Below the pieces are notes generated by a model. It did no database searches, was not told the origin of the DNA, and saw only the letters and a program-made list of their open reading frames with translations. Positions 54,649 to 62,740 of a stretch of 64,000 bases of DNA are shown piece by piece (position 1 is the stretch's first letter; the number at the start of each line of letters is the position of its first letter). Made by a program: the position numbers and the translations under genes. Origin of the DNA: Rosenbergiella collisarenosi (GTDB lineage Bacteria; Pseudomonadota; Gammaproteobacteria; Enterobacterales; Enterobacteriaceae); the NCBI RefSeq assembly GCF_018494085.1, contig NZ_JABBFP010000001.1:310001-374000 (forward strand), written 5' to 3'.

Positions 54649-54808
54649 CAGAGACTCCTTAAGGGGGGAAATAAGTCCAGTTTAATAAGATAATAAATAT
54701 CTGGAGTAGATGAGAACACCGCTAGCAGATACCCATTTAATCAACACTTATTTTAGTATAGATGGGGTTTTTAAAAGTTCAAAGCAGGGGGTTAATAAAT
54801 TACCAATA

Positions 54809-55132
54809 TTACTCAATGCGATAGCTATTATCCAGAATTGTCGCCAAAACTCTTTGCGCGGCGTGGCTGTCATCAGTGGAGTTAAAGCTAATAGTTAAAG
54901 AATCACGATTGGAAGTGATACTTTTTATCGCAATTCCCTTAGCGCTCAGATGCTGATAAAGAAAGAACCCGTCAGGTAATGAGACACCATGATTAATCAC
55001 ATTAATCCTGACGATCGCCTCCGGGGTTTGCCAAGCCCGCTGGTAAGTAAACCCACCGATGAGTAATAACATCATAACGACTATGGCGCCAATAATGAGC
55101 TTACGTTGTGTTAGGGCTAATGAGTAATGCAT
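54809..55132 (-). CDS. mzrA: Modulator of EnvZ/OmpR, MzrA
   Basis: A small inner-membrane protein with one N-terminal membrane helix (about 11-30) and a periplasmic domain. In E. coli MzrA interacts with EnvZ and links the Cpx and EnvZ/OmpR systems. Similarity: VRINVINHGVSLPDGFFLYQHL matches ALAIRAVNQGASMPDGFSVL of E. coli. Length 107 residues against 127; the C-terminal tail is shorter. Start and the yqjA stop share one base. yqjC, which follows in E. coli, is absent. Confidence 0.85.
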   Translation of the reverse strand: MHYSLALTQRKLIIGAIVVMMLLLIGGFTYQRAWQTPEAIVRINVINHGVSLPDGFFLYQHLSAKGIAIKSITSNRDSLTISFNSTDDSHAAQRVLATILDNSYRIE

Positions 55133-55803
55133 TAAGCTTGCGGCCTTGATGCCGCTTTACGCTTGCGCCAAAGTAGGATTAACGAGCCGACGAAGCCCCC
55201 TACTAATAATACGACGGGTAAAAGCATTAAGCAGAACATCAGCTTATCTTCATACTTCTGGAAGAGTGCTGTTTTTCCTAGCGCGTAACCGGCACAGGTT
55301 AAAATCATCACCCACAAAAAACCGCTCAACCAGTTAAAAATTTGGAAGCGTGTACTGCGTAACCCCGATACGCCTGCTAGCGTTGGCAGCAGCGTACGCA
55401 CGAAGGCAATGAAGCGAGCAATGAGTAACGCAGCCAGGCCGTGCCGCTCGAATAGGGTATGAGTACGCTCATGGTACTTTTGGGGGATATGCGATAGCCA
55501 TTTTTTGACCAACGGCGTATTTCCCAGCCATCGACCTTGGATGTAGCTGAACCAACAACCGAGGCTGGCGGCGGTCGTTAGGATAAGGACCGTGAGTGGA
55601 AAACTCATTGTTCCCTTAGCGATGAGTACTCCAACTAAAATTAACAGGCTATCACCCGGTAGAAAGGCCGCAGGTAACAATCCATTCTCTAGGCTGATAA
55701 TAATAAACAAGATGCCATAGAGCATCCAAACCAACGAGGGATCGGCGAGCGTATTAAAATCCTGATGCCAAAGTGCGGTGAGTAGGGCCTGCAAAGTATC
55801 CAT
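55132..55803 (-). CDS. yqjA: DedA-family membrane protein YqjA
   Basis: A 223-residue inner-membrane protein (E. coli YqjA 220). DedA features: ENGLLPAAFLPGDSLL (acidic pair of the re-entrant loop) and FIAFVRTLLPTLAGVSGL (essential Arg). YqjA is a proposed proton-dependent osmo-/alkali-tolerance transporter, and the family is linked to lipid-carrier scrambling. It precedes mzrA in one unit, as in E. coli; exuR upstream is missing. Confidence 0.93.
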   Translation of the reverse strand: MDTLQALLTALWHQDFNTLADPSLVWMLYGILFIIISLENGLLPAAFLPGDSLLILVGVLIAKGTMSFPLTVLILTTAASLGCWFSYIQGRWLGNTPLVKKWLSHIPQKYHERTHTLFERHGLAALLIARFIAFVRTLLPTLAGVSGLRSTRFQIFNWLSGFLWVMILTCAGYALGKTALFQKYEDKLMFCLMLLPVVLLVGGFVGSLILLWRKRKAASRPQA

Positions 55804-56121
55804 TTACTCTTCCTAATGAATAAGGTAACTGGCTCCAGTGTCAGAGCCTGACACATTAACGCCTATCGTGCGGGTATTATGCGCTGTGCAAACGATATGA
55901 AATCTAAACGTTTACTAACTTCCTTGCTGGCATAACCGGGCCAAGTGTAACAAAAATTTAGTGTGATAAACACGATAATTGTTGTTAATGCGGGAGTTTT
56001 ACGCGGGTTAACGGGGAATCCCAACCCTTTTTACATAGGCTGACATTTTTCGTTTTCTTTGAGGGCGAGAAGGAAGAAAAAATAGGTAAGCGCCCCGCCA
56101 GTGGCGAGGCTTTTAGTCAGA
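55804..56121. other. Intergenic region, yqjA upstream and sstT downstream
   Basis: A 318-bp gap between two minus-strand genes. It should hold the yqjA promoter (near 55850-56000) and the sstT terminator. E. coli has the ygjV, uxa and exu genes in this place; none is seen here. A TGTGAT half site (55961-55966) lacks a matching CRP partner. Confidence 0.5.
56077..56110 (-). terminator. Probable terminator of sstT
   Basis: On the minus strand, GCCTCGCC-ACT-GGCGGGGC forms a stem with one mismatch, and six T residues follow about nine bases later. Confidence 0.55.
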
Positions 56122-57351
56122 TTAAGACTCTTTTTGGGCGGGGGATGATGCCTGACAGACGGCGGCAGTAAATAACAAGTCCGTGGACGAGTTCAATGCT
56201 GTTTCGGCTGAATCTTGTAGGACGCTGATCAGAAAGCCGATAGCAACCACTTGCATTGCCATCTCATTAGGGATGCCAAACATATTACAGGCAACAGGCA
56301 CTAGTAGTAGCGAGCCACCCGCAACGCCAGAGGCCCCGCAGGCACAAAGAGACGCGACCAAACTCAACATAATTGCAGTAGGTAGATCAATACTAATATG
56401 TAGCGTATTCACCGCTGCGAGGGTTAATACGGTAATAGTAATGGATGCGCCAGCCATACTCATATTCGCTCCAAGAGGGATCGAAACCGAATAGGTATCC
56501 TCATCAAGCCCAAGACGCTTAGCTATCGCCATATTGACAGGGATATTTGCCGCTGAACTACGGGTAAAGAAGGCGGTGACGCCGCTCTCTTTTAAGCAGA
56601 GGAATACCAACGGATAAGGGTTACGTCGAATTTTCCAGAAAACCAGAAGAGGATTGACGATTAACGCCATGGTCAACATACAGCCAATGAGTAGCAATAA
56701 TAGCGTCACATAACTCGATAACGCACTAAAGCCGTTAGTCCCTAACACCGATGCGACGAGACCAAAGATACCAATGGGCGCACAGCGGATGACTTTACTT
56801 ACCAACCAGGTGATCGCTGAGGAAAACTCATTAAGCAGGTGACGGGTTGCCGCAGAGCTATGCCTGAAGGCGAGTCCTAAGGCGATAGCCCATACTAATA
56901 TACCGATATAATTAGCATTGATTAACGCATCGATAGGGTTGACGACCATGCTCAGTAAGATCCCTTGCGCGATGGCAAGGATACCTTTCGGTGCGGCACT
57001 GCCAGGGTGAGCATCGGTCAATATTAACGTCTGTGGAAAGTGATAGCTGGCGACGACCGCGACGACCGCAGCGAAAAAAGTACTCAACAGGTATAGTGTG
57101 ACAATTGGCCGTACGTTAACTTTGTGCCCTTGCTGATGGTTCGCAATTGAAGACATGACTAACAACAATACAAGGATTGGAGCCACGGCTTTCAAGGCAT
57201 GAACGAACAATTGACCGAGTAATGAAACACCCTGAGCAGCAGGTTTAGAGATAAGCGCGAGAGCAACTCCGGCAATCAGCGCAACAATGATTTGAGTAAT
57301 TAAGTTCCCAGAACGTATCCAGTGTAGTAACCCTGAAGATTTAGCAGTCAT
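56122..57351 (-). CDS. sstT: Sodium/serine-threonine symporter SstT
   Basis: A 409-residue DAACS-family (glutamate-transporter fold) inner-membrane protein importing serine and threonine with Na+. The HP1/TM7 and HP2 regions appear as [34 protein letters not shown] and [22 protein letters not shown]. coli SstT has 414 residues. E. coli carries sstT near alx, as here. Confidence 0.96.
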   Translation of the reverse strand: MTAKSSGLLHWIRSGNLITQIIVALIAGVALALISKPAAQGVSLLGQLFVHALKAVAPILVLLLVMSSIANHQQGHKVNVRPIVTLYLLSTFFAAVVAVVASYHFPQTLILTDAHPGSAAPKGILAIAQGILLSMVVNPIDALINANYIGILVWAIALGLAFRHSSAATRHLLNEFSSAITWLVSKVIRCAPIGIFGLVASVLGTNGFSALSSYVTLLLLLIGCMLTMALIVNPLLVFWKIRRNPYPLVFLCLKESGVTAFFTRSSAANIPVNMAIAKRLGLDEDTYSVSIPLGANMSMAGASITITVLTLAAVNTLHISIDLPTAIMLSLVASLCACGASGVAGGSLLLVPVACNMFGIPNEMAMQVVAIGFLISVLQDSAETALNSSTDLLFTAAVCQASSPAQKES

Positions 57352-57592
57352 TATTATTTCTTATTCGTCGTTTCTTTAAAGAGACTTCGCACGATCACTC
57401 GTCGTGGAAGCGTGTTTGCTGCGGCAGTATAAGAAAACGAGAAGCAAGATAAAGCGAATCTTGGCTCCATGACACATCTATTAGTAGAGTATAATATCTA
57501 ATTAACTGGATTTATTGGTTATTTAAACTGGTTTTATCTCCGGTTGCAGGTTGCTACAAGGCTAGGTGGTAGCCTTGTAGCATTTTATAACG

Positions 57593-58546
57593 TTATGATT
57601 TTTTTCTTAGATTTAACCAGTGGTTAAGGATTAAGGTCACGATCAAGATAGAGGCGATGACGCTCAATGATAGGGAGGTAGGAATATGCCAGACATCGAT
57701 CAGTAACATTTTTACCCCAATAAAGGTGAGGATTACCGCTAGCCCATATTGTAATAAGCTGAATTTTTCAGCAACGCCCGCTAATAAGAAGTACATCGCG
57801 CGCAGGCCTAAAATAGCGAAAAGATTCGAGGTTAGTACGATAAAGGGATCGGTGGTTACTGCGAAAATAGCGGGAATACTATCTACCGCAAATATGACAT
57901 CACTTAATTCGACCATAATTAAAACGAGAAGGAGAGGGGTGGCATAACGCACACCTTGGCGTAGCACGAAAAACTTTTCGCCTTCTAGCTGATCCGTCAC
58001 ACGCATACGTTTCTTCAACCAGCGCAGAATTCGTCCTTCCTCATGCTTATCTTCGGCTGATTTAGAAAAAAACATCTTGATGCCGGTAATAATCAAAAAT
58101 GCCCCGAAAATATAGAGGATCCAACTGAATTCGTTGACTAACCAACTTCCGGCAAAAATCATCCCGGTTCTTAGGACGATGGCACCTAAAACGCCATACA
58201 CCAGAACCCGTTGTTGCAGGGCGGGTGGGATGGCAAAAGCGCTAAACAGCATGAGCCAGACGAAGACGTTATCGACAGCAAGTGCTTTTTCCAACAGGTA
58301 GCCAGTGAGAAAGTTTAGGGTTTGTTGCGATGCAACGGCATTTCCGCTGGTATGTTGCAGGGTAAACCAGAGGCCAGCAGCAAAGCCCAATGAAACTCCC
58401 ACCCAGACCAGTGACCAGAGCGCGGCATGTTTAACGCTCATACTGCCCGAGCGCCCTGAACTTTGTAGACGAAGATCGATGATAAGCATGATTAGGACGA
58501 TGATAGAGAATATTCCCCACATCAATGGGGTGCCGACAGTCTGCAT
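57593..58546 (-). CDS. alx: TerC-family manganese exporter Alx
   Basis: A 317-residue membrane protein (E. coli 321) with about nine hydrophobic segments and acidic intramembrane motifs: [17 protein letters not shown] and [21 protein letters not shown]. coli Alx lowers cytosolic Mn2+ and its translation rises at alkaline pH and high Mn2+ through a 5' riboswitch. The ATG at 58546 matches the E. coli start (MxTVGTPLxWG) and follows AAGGAAACGCC; a longer frame reaching 58678 only reads through the riboswitch. Confidence 0.95.
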   Translation of the reverse strand: MQTVGTPLMWGIFSIIVLIMLIIDLRLQSSGRSGSMSVKHAALWSLVWVGVSLGFAAGLWFTLQHTSGNAVASQQTLNFLTGYLLEKALAVDNVFVWLMLFSAFAIPPALQQRVLVYGVLGAIVLRTGMIFAGSWLVNEFSWILYIFGAFLIITGIKMFFSKSAEDKHEEGRILRWLKKRMRVTDQLEGEKFFVLRQGVRYATPLLLVLIMVELSDVIFAVDSIPAIFAVTTDPFIVLTSNLFAILGLRAMYFLLAGVAEKFSLLQYGLAVILTFIGVKMLLIDVWHIPTSLSLSVIASILIVTLILNHWLNLRKKS

Positions 58547-58614
58547 AAGGCGTTTCCTTATAGGTAAGACAAAAAGGGTGATGTCGGCAGACAAAGTGGA
58601 CTGATTGCAAACCT

Positions 58615-58725
58615 CACCAAGTGGCAAGGTCTCACTTACAATGCTAATGGCACTGCCTGACGACCGGTGTTTGCACACGTAATGACGATCTGTCAGCGTT
58701 GAAGTTACTCCCCTTTGCTTCCTCC
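58615..58725 (-). promoter_or_regulatory. yybP-ykoY (Mn2+) riboswitch of alx
   Basis: On the minus strand the conserved elements occur in order: AAAGGGGAGTA (about 58716 to 58706), GTCGTCAGGCAG in the middle (about 58663 to 58652), and GAGACCTTGCC (58633 to 58623). These are the metal-binding loops and closing stem of the yybP-ykoY class, which sits before alx and mntP in E. coli. The segment after it, containing CATCACCCTTTTTT, could form a switchable terminator or hide the ribosome binding site. Confidence 0.87.
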
Positions 58726-58875
58726 AGCATAAGAAACTTACGAGTGTTTAACAATCTCTGGATGTAATATTTTTAAATACTTTACGTAATACCTGCCGAG
58801 TGAGCAAAGTAGCGATATGGATTGTTGAACCTGACTATAGCCTTTACACTGCCAAGAGGCATGGGGGGAGGATAG

Positions 58876-60564
58876 GTGAAAATACAACATAGTTCACTGA
58901 GCTGGAATGGGCTGTTATTAGCGATCCCTGTCGGGATCGCCGGGGCTAGCGTGACACTCGGTTTTCGCTTAGTCATCGCGCTGTTCAACCTTATTGTTTT
59001 TGGCCAGAGCGATGATATTACGCAAGCAATGCAAGTTTGGCCTTGGTATTGCTGGCCCGTCATTGTCGGTGGCGGCGGCGCGGTTGCTGGAGTTTTACTG
59101 CACTACGCGGTAAAACTCGAAAAACAGACGGCAATTAAATCGGACTATTTAGATGTTATCAATGCGCGACTCAATGCGGTTCCCACGGGCGCATCGTTAC
59201 TGCGCGCCTGCTCCTCAATGATGAGTATTAGTAGCGGTGCTTCTATCGGTAAAGAGGGACCCATGGTTCAGCTCGCCGCGCTATGTGGAAGCTGGCTAGC
59301 GCGATTCGTCCCCAAGCGGTTTGCCTTAGCGAACAGCGATATGGTCGCGATGGCTGCTGCCGCAGGATTGGCGTCGGTATATCATGCCCCTTTAGCGGCG
59401 ACTCTCTTTGTCGCGGAAATTGCTTTCGGGATCTCTGCGTTACAACGCACGATCCCTATCATGCTGTCAGCTGTAACCGCCGTTTTGACGATGTGGTTAC
59501 TGGGATTCCGCTCACCCTTATATCCTCTGATGGATATTCAATTTCCGATTCAGGTTATCCCGCTATTAATAACGATATTAGTGGCCGTTTTAAGCGGGCT
59601 GATAGGATTTGGTTTTATTTCTCTCACTCAAAAAAGCCGCCAATTGTTTGGTCGGATCTCTTCATTGCCGATTCGTTTGGCCTGTGGTGGCGCTATTGTC
59701 GGCGCATTAGCCATTCTCTCTCCGGCCATTCTGGGTAATGGTTATGAGGTCATTGTGAATGTTTTTGCCGGGCATTACCTTTTACCAATGCTACTCGCAC
59801 TCTTGGCGCTCAAGATTATCGCCACTAGCTGTTCAGTAGGATCGGGGGCGGTAGGGGGGATGTTCACTCCCGCACTGATGGTCGGTGCGACGTTAGGGGG
59901 TATTTGCGGGGTGATGAGCCAGCAGGTAGGGCTAACTCAAGCCAGCCCGTGGTTATTTGCCGCGATCGGTATGGCCGCAGTGTTAGCGGCGCTCTCTCAG
60001 GCACCATTGATGGCGATTTTGATGGTCATGGAAATGACGCTTAACAGCAGCTTACTGTTTCCGCTGATGATCGCCTGTGTCATCGCGACTATGGTGACGT
60101 ATCGATGCCACTCTCCGACGACCTACCCACTGATCGGTACCCATTTCTCGCGGGCCAATGCTAAGTTTACCTTTGACCAGACGCGGATCAGCGACGTTAT
60201 CATCCCAGGAGCCTGCCTCTCTCCACAAGATTCGGTACAGCAGGCACTGAGTGCTAGTGGGCATAAGCGTGAACGCTATGTCTATATCATTGATGCCGAG
60301 CAGCGTTTTCTGGGGGTCGTGTCCATCCATAAGATTGTCGAGAAGGTCCTTGCTGAGGAGATCAATTTGGACTCACCGATTGAAACGGTTATGGAGAGAG
60401 ATTTTCCCTATGTTTACGAGGATCAAACGTTGAAACAGGGTTGGGAAGCGTTTAGCCGTGTGACGCTAGAGCGACTACCGGTATTAAACAATCCTCAGCA
60501 ACGACAATTTGTCGGCGCATTGACCAAAACCAGTTTGATCCAACAGGCAGAAAGCTTCTTATAA
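58876..60564 (+). CDS. ClcB-like ClC chloride/proton transporter with C-terminal CBS domains
   Basis: A 562-residue ClC protein. The membrane part (about 1-420) resembles E. coli ClcB, including lack of the GSGIP motif. The gating glutamate is in GKEGP (Glu127), a candidate inner proton glutamate is Glu183 (VAEIAF), and VGSGAVGGMFTPALMVGA forms the chloride site. The tyrosine of EMTxxY is replaced by Ser393 (EMTLNS). A pair of CBS domains follows (about 435-560), absent from E. coli ClcB (418 residues), suggesting nucleotide regulation. Start is GTG with GGGGGGAGGAT ahead. ClC transporters of this type help extreme acid resistance in E. coli; that role is inferred. Confidence 0.9.
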   Translation: MKIQHSSLSWNGLLLAIPVGIAGASVTLGFRLVIALFNLIVFGQSDDITQAMQVWPWYCWPVIVGGGGAVAGVLLHYAVKLEKQTAIKSDYLDVINARLNAVPTGASLLRACSSMMSISSGASIGKEGPMVQLAALCGSWLARFVPKRFALANSDMVAMAAAAGLASVYHAPLAATLFVAEIAFGISALQRTIPIMLSAVTAVLTMWLLGFRSPLYPLMDIQFPIQVIPLLITILVAVLSGLIGFGFISLTQKSRQLFGRISSLPIRLACGGAIVGALAILSPAILGNGYEVIVNVFAGHYLLPMLLALLALKIIATSCSVGSGAVGGMFTPALMVGATLGGICGVMSQQVGLTQASPWLFAAIGMAAVLAALSQAPLMAILMVMEMTLNSSLLFPLMIACVIATMVTYRCHSPTTYPLIGTHFSRANAKFTFDQTRISDVIIPGACLSPQDSVQQALSASGHKRERYVYIIDAEQRFLGVVSIHKIVEKVLAEEINLDSPIETVMERDFPYVYEDQTLKQGWEAFSRVTLERLPVLNNPQQRQFVGALTKTSLIQQAESFL

Positions 60565-60653
60565 AGCTTTGGACTGAGCAGTGTTGGGTTTAGGGCAGAA
60601 ACTGCGTATACTCCGACGCGTTATAATTATCCGATTTTACAGAGAAGAACCCG

Positions 60654-61769
60654 ATGAATGAACTGCAAGTGAGTGGGCAATCGCTTACCCTTAATCGATA
60701 CCCAGCCAATGCGGCAGATCCTACCTTACAAGCGTGGGATTCCGCGGACGAATATTTACTGCAGCAGTCATTACCGGACGGTCCCGTCTTAGTAATGAAC
60801 GATAATTTTGGAGCATTGGCTTGTGCCTTGCAGCCTCGGGAAGTGTGGCAGGTCAGTGACTCTTGGATTAGCCAGCAAGCTACCTTACATAATTTCGCCA
60901 CCAATGACTTAGCCGTTGGTAATGTTCGATTCCTAGATAGCCTTGCCCCGTTACCGCAAGGAATGGCGGCAGTCGTCATCAAAATACCAAAAACGTTAGC
61001 GCTGCTTGAGCACCAGCTCCAAGCCCTGCGCGAAGTGATTACCGCCGATACGGTGATCATTGCTGCAGCGAAAGCGAAAGATATTCATCGCTCAACGTTA
61101 GAGCTTTTCGAGAAGTGGGTGGGTGAAACCACGACTTCATTGGCATGGAAAAAATCACGTTTAGTGTTTGCCAAGCTTACCGCAGAGTCGCCTGCCGCGA
61201 GTAGCGGTTTGTTAAGCTGGCCACTTGACGGTACACCCTATACCGTACATAACCATGCCAATGTCTTCGCGCGACAATCGCTAGATATTGGTGCACGGCT
61301 CTTCCTGCAACATTTACCTAGCCAGCTAGAAGGCGAGATTGTTGATTTAGGCTGTGGTAATGGGGTAGTTGGGTTGCTCGCCTTAGAACAGAACCCTGAA
61401 GCGAAGGTTCATTTCGTTGACGAGTCGTGGATGGCGGTGGCCTCAAGCCAACTTAATGTTGAAAAAAACCTACCGGCAGATCTGGCGCGTTGTGAGTTTA
61501 CAGTGAACAATAGCTTAAGTGGTTTTACCGGTGGCAGCTTACAAGCCGTATTGTGTAATCCTCCTTTTCATCAGCAAAGCGTCATCACTGACCATATTGC
61601 TTGGCAGATGTTTAGGGATGCGAAACGCTGTTTAGGCTACGGCGGAGAGTTACGGGTCGTCGGTAATCGACACCTTGATTATCACCGGAAATTAAAAAAA
61701 CTATTTGGTAACTGCCAATTAATTGCTTCCGACGCGCGCTTCGTGGTCCTACGCGCCGTTAAACTTTAA
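60654..61769 (+). CDS. rlmG: 23S rRNA (m2G1835) methyltransferase RlmG
   Basis: Methylates N2 of G1835 in 23S rRNA. An inactive N-terminal methyltransferase-like domain (about 1-190) precedes the catalytic domain with AdoMet motif [35 protein letters not shown], and motif IV NPPFHQ. Length 371 residues (E. coli 378). It is 84 bp after the ClC gene. E. coli rlmG (ygjO) also lies close to alx. Confidence 0.96.
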   Translation: MNELQVSGQSLTLNRYPANAADPTLQAWDSADEYLLQQSLPDGPVLVMNDNFGALACALQPREVWQVSDSWISQQATLHNFATNDLAVGNVRFLDSLAPLPQGMAAVVIKIPKTLALLEHQLQALREVITADTVIIAAAKAKDIHRSTLELFEKWVGETTTSLAWKKSRLVFAKLTAESPAASSGLLSWPLDGTPYTVHNHANVFARQSLDIGARLFLQHLPSQLEGEIVDLGCGNGVVGLLALEQNPEAKVHFVDESWMAVASSQLNVEKNLPADLARCEFTVNNSLSGFTGGSLQAVLCNPPFHQQSVITDHIAWQMFRDAKRCLGYGGELRVVGNRHLDYHRKLKKLFGNCQLIASDARFVVLRAVKL

Positions 61770-61795
61770 GGCTTAACAACCAGCAGGTAACGGTT

Positions 61796-62605
61796 ATGAT
61801 GCGTACATGTAGACTTCTAATTTGTATAACGATAGCCGGTTACCTGAGTGCCTGCACCAACAGTGAGCAGGTGGCCGACCAACGTTTAGCCGATCAATCC
61901 ACGATGGCGGTCAATTGGATGCAGCAGTCGGGAGAGTATCCTGCAATTGCGCTGCAAACCTTTAAATTTGCTACCTATGCCTATCAACAGGCTGTTGAAA
62001 AAGGAGCTCGTACTCCAGCCGTTATCGTCGACCTTGATGAAACGATGATTGACAACAGTGCTTATCAAGCATGGGCAGCGGCACAACAAGTTCCCTTTAC
62101 TGATGCCTCGTGGTCGCAGTGGACTCATGCGAAACAAGCCCTCGCTATTCCCGGCGCTGTTGAGTTTGCCCGCTATATCGACAGCCATGGCGGAACACTA
62201 TTTTATGTCTCTAATCGCGCTGAGCAGGATCGCCTCGCAACGGTGGAAAATTTAAAAGCGCTCGGTTTTCCAAGGGTATCAGGGCAGACATTACTGCTGA
62301 ATACGTCAAGCAGTAATAAACAAGCAAGATTCGATGAAATCCGTGCACAAGGATTTCAGGTTGTGGTGTATGTGGGCGATAACCTGAATGATTTCGGACA
62401 GGCCACATGGCATAAAGACAATATTCAGCGCCGCGCTTTTGTGATGCAGAATCGAGAAAAGTTTGGTACGGAGTTCTTTTTACTGCCGAACCCGAGTTAC
62501 GGGGATTGGGAGTCAGGCTTAAGCCAAGGATACTCGGCCATGACGCCTACCCAAAAACTTCATGTGCGAGAACAAGCCCTACGCGTTTGGAAGCCCTCAC
62601 ACTAG
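61796..62605 (+). CDS. Class C acid phosphatase lipoprotein, e(P4) family
   Basis: A 269-residue outer-membrane lipoprotein with lipobox LSAC and a HAD phosphatase domain. The nucleophile motif is VDLDETMIDNS (DxDxT type); motif II Ser is in YVSNR, and the acidic motif IV in VVYVGDNLNDFG. This is the layout of Haemophilus e(P4), which dephosphorylates NMN and other nucleotides so they can be taken up. GTAACGGTT precedes the start, and ATG at 61799 is an alternative. It follows rlmG by 26 bp. The natural substrate here is unknown. Confidence 0.87.
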   Translation: MMRTCRLLICITIAGYLSACTNSEQVADQRLADQSTMAVNWMQQSGEYPAIALQTFKFATYAYQQAVEKGARTPAVIVDLDETMIDNSAYQAWAAAQQVPFTDASWSQWTHAKQALAIPGAVEFARYIDSHGGTLFYVSNRAEQDRLATVENLKALGFPRVSGQTLLLNTSSSNKQARFDEIRAQGFQVVVYVGDNLNDFGQATWHKDNIQRRAFVMQNREKFGTEFFLLPNPSYGDWESGLSQGYSAMTPTQKLHVREQALRVWKPSH

Positions 62606-62740
62606 TTCCTTTCTATTCGCACTGTTTGCTATTATCCATTCAAGAAATTTATGCTTAAATGGTAAGCAATTGGGCTGTCTGTTCTAGATAGCCTAACTTT
62701 ACTCGCTGAATAAGGTTATGCAATACGTATTGGCTCATCT

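Noticed and set aside
55961-55976. CRP site upstream of yqjA
   Set aside because: Only the TGTGAT half matches; the second half (CACGAT) does not fit TCACA spacing.
58547-58678. An N-terminal extension of Alx of 44 residues
   Set aside because: It is a translation of the riboswitch and leader; homology with E. coli Alx begins at the ATG ending at 58546, which has a good ribosome binding site.
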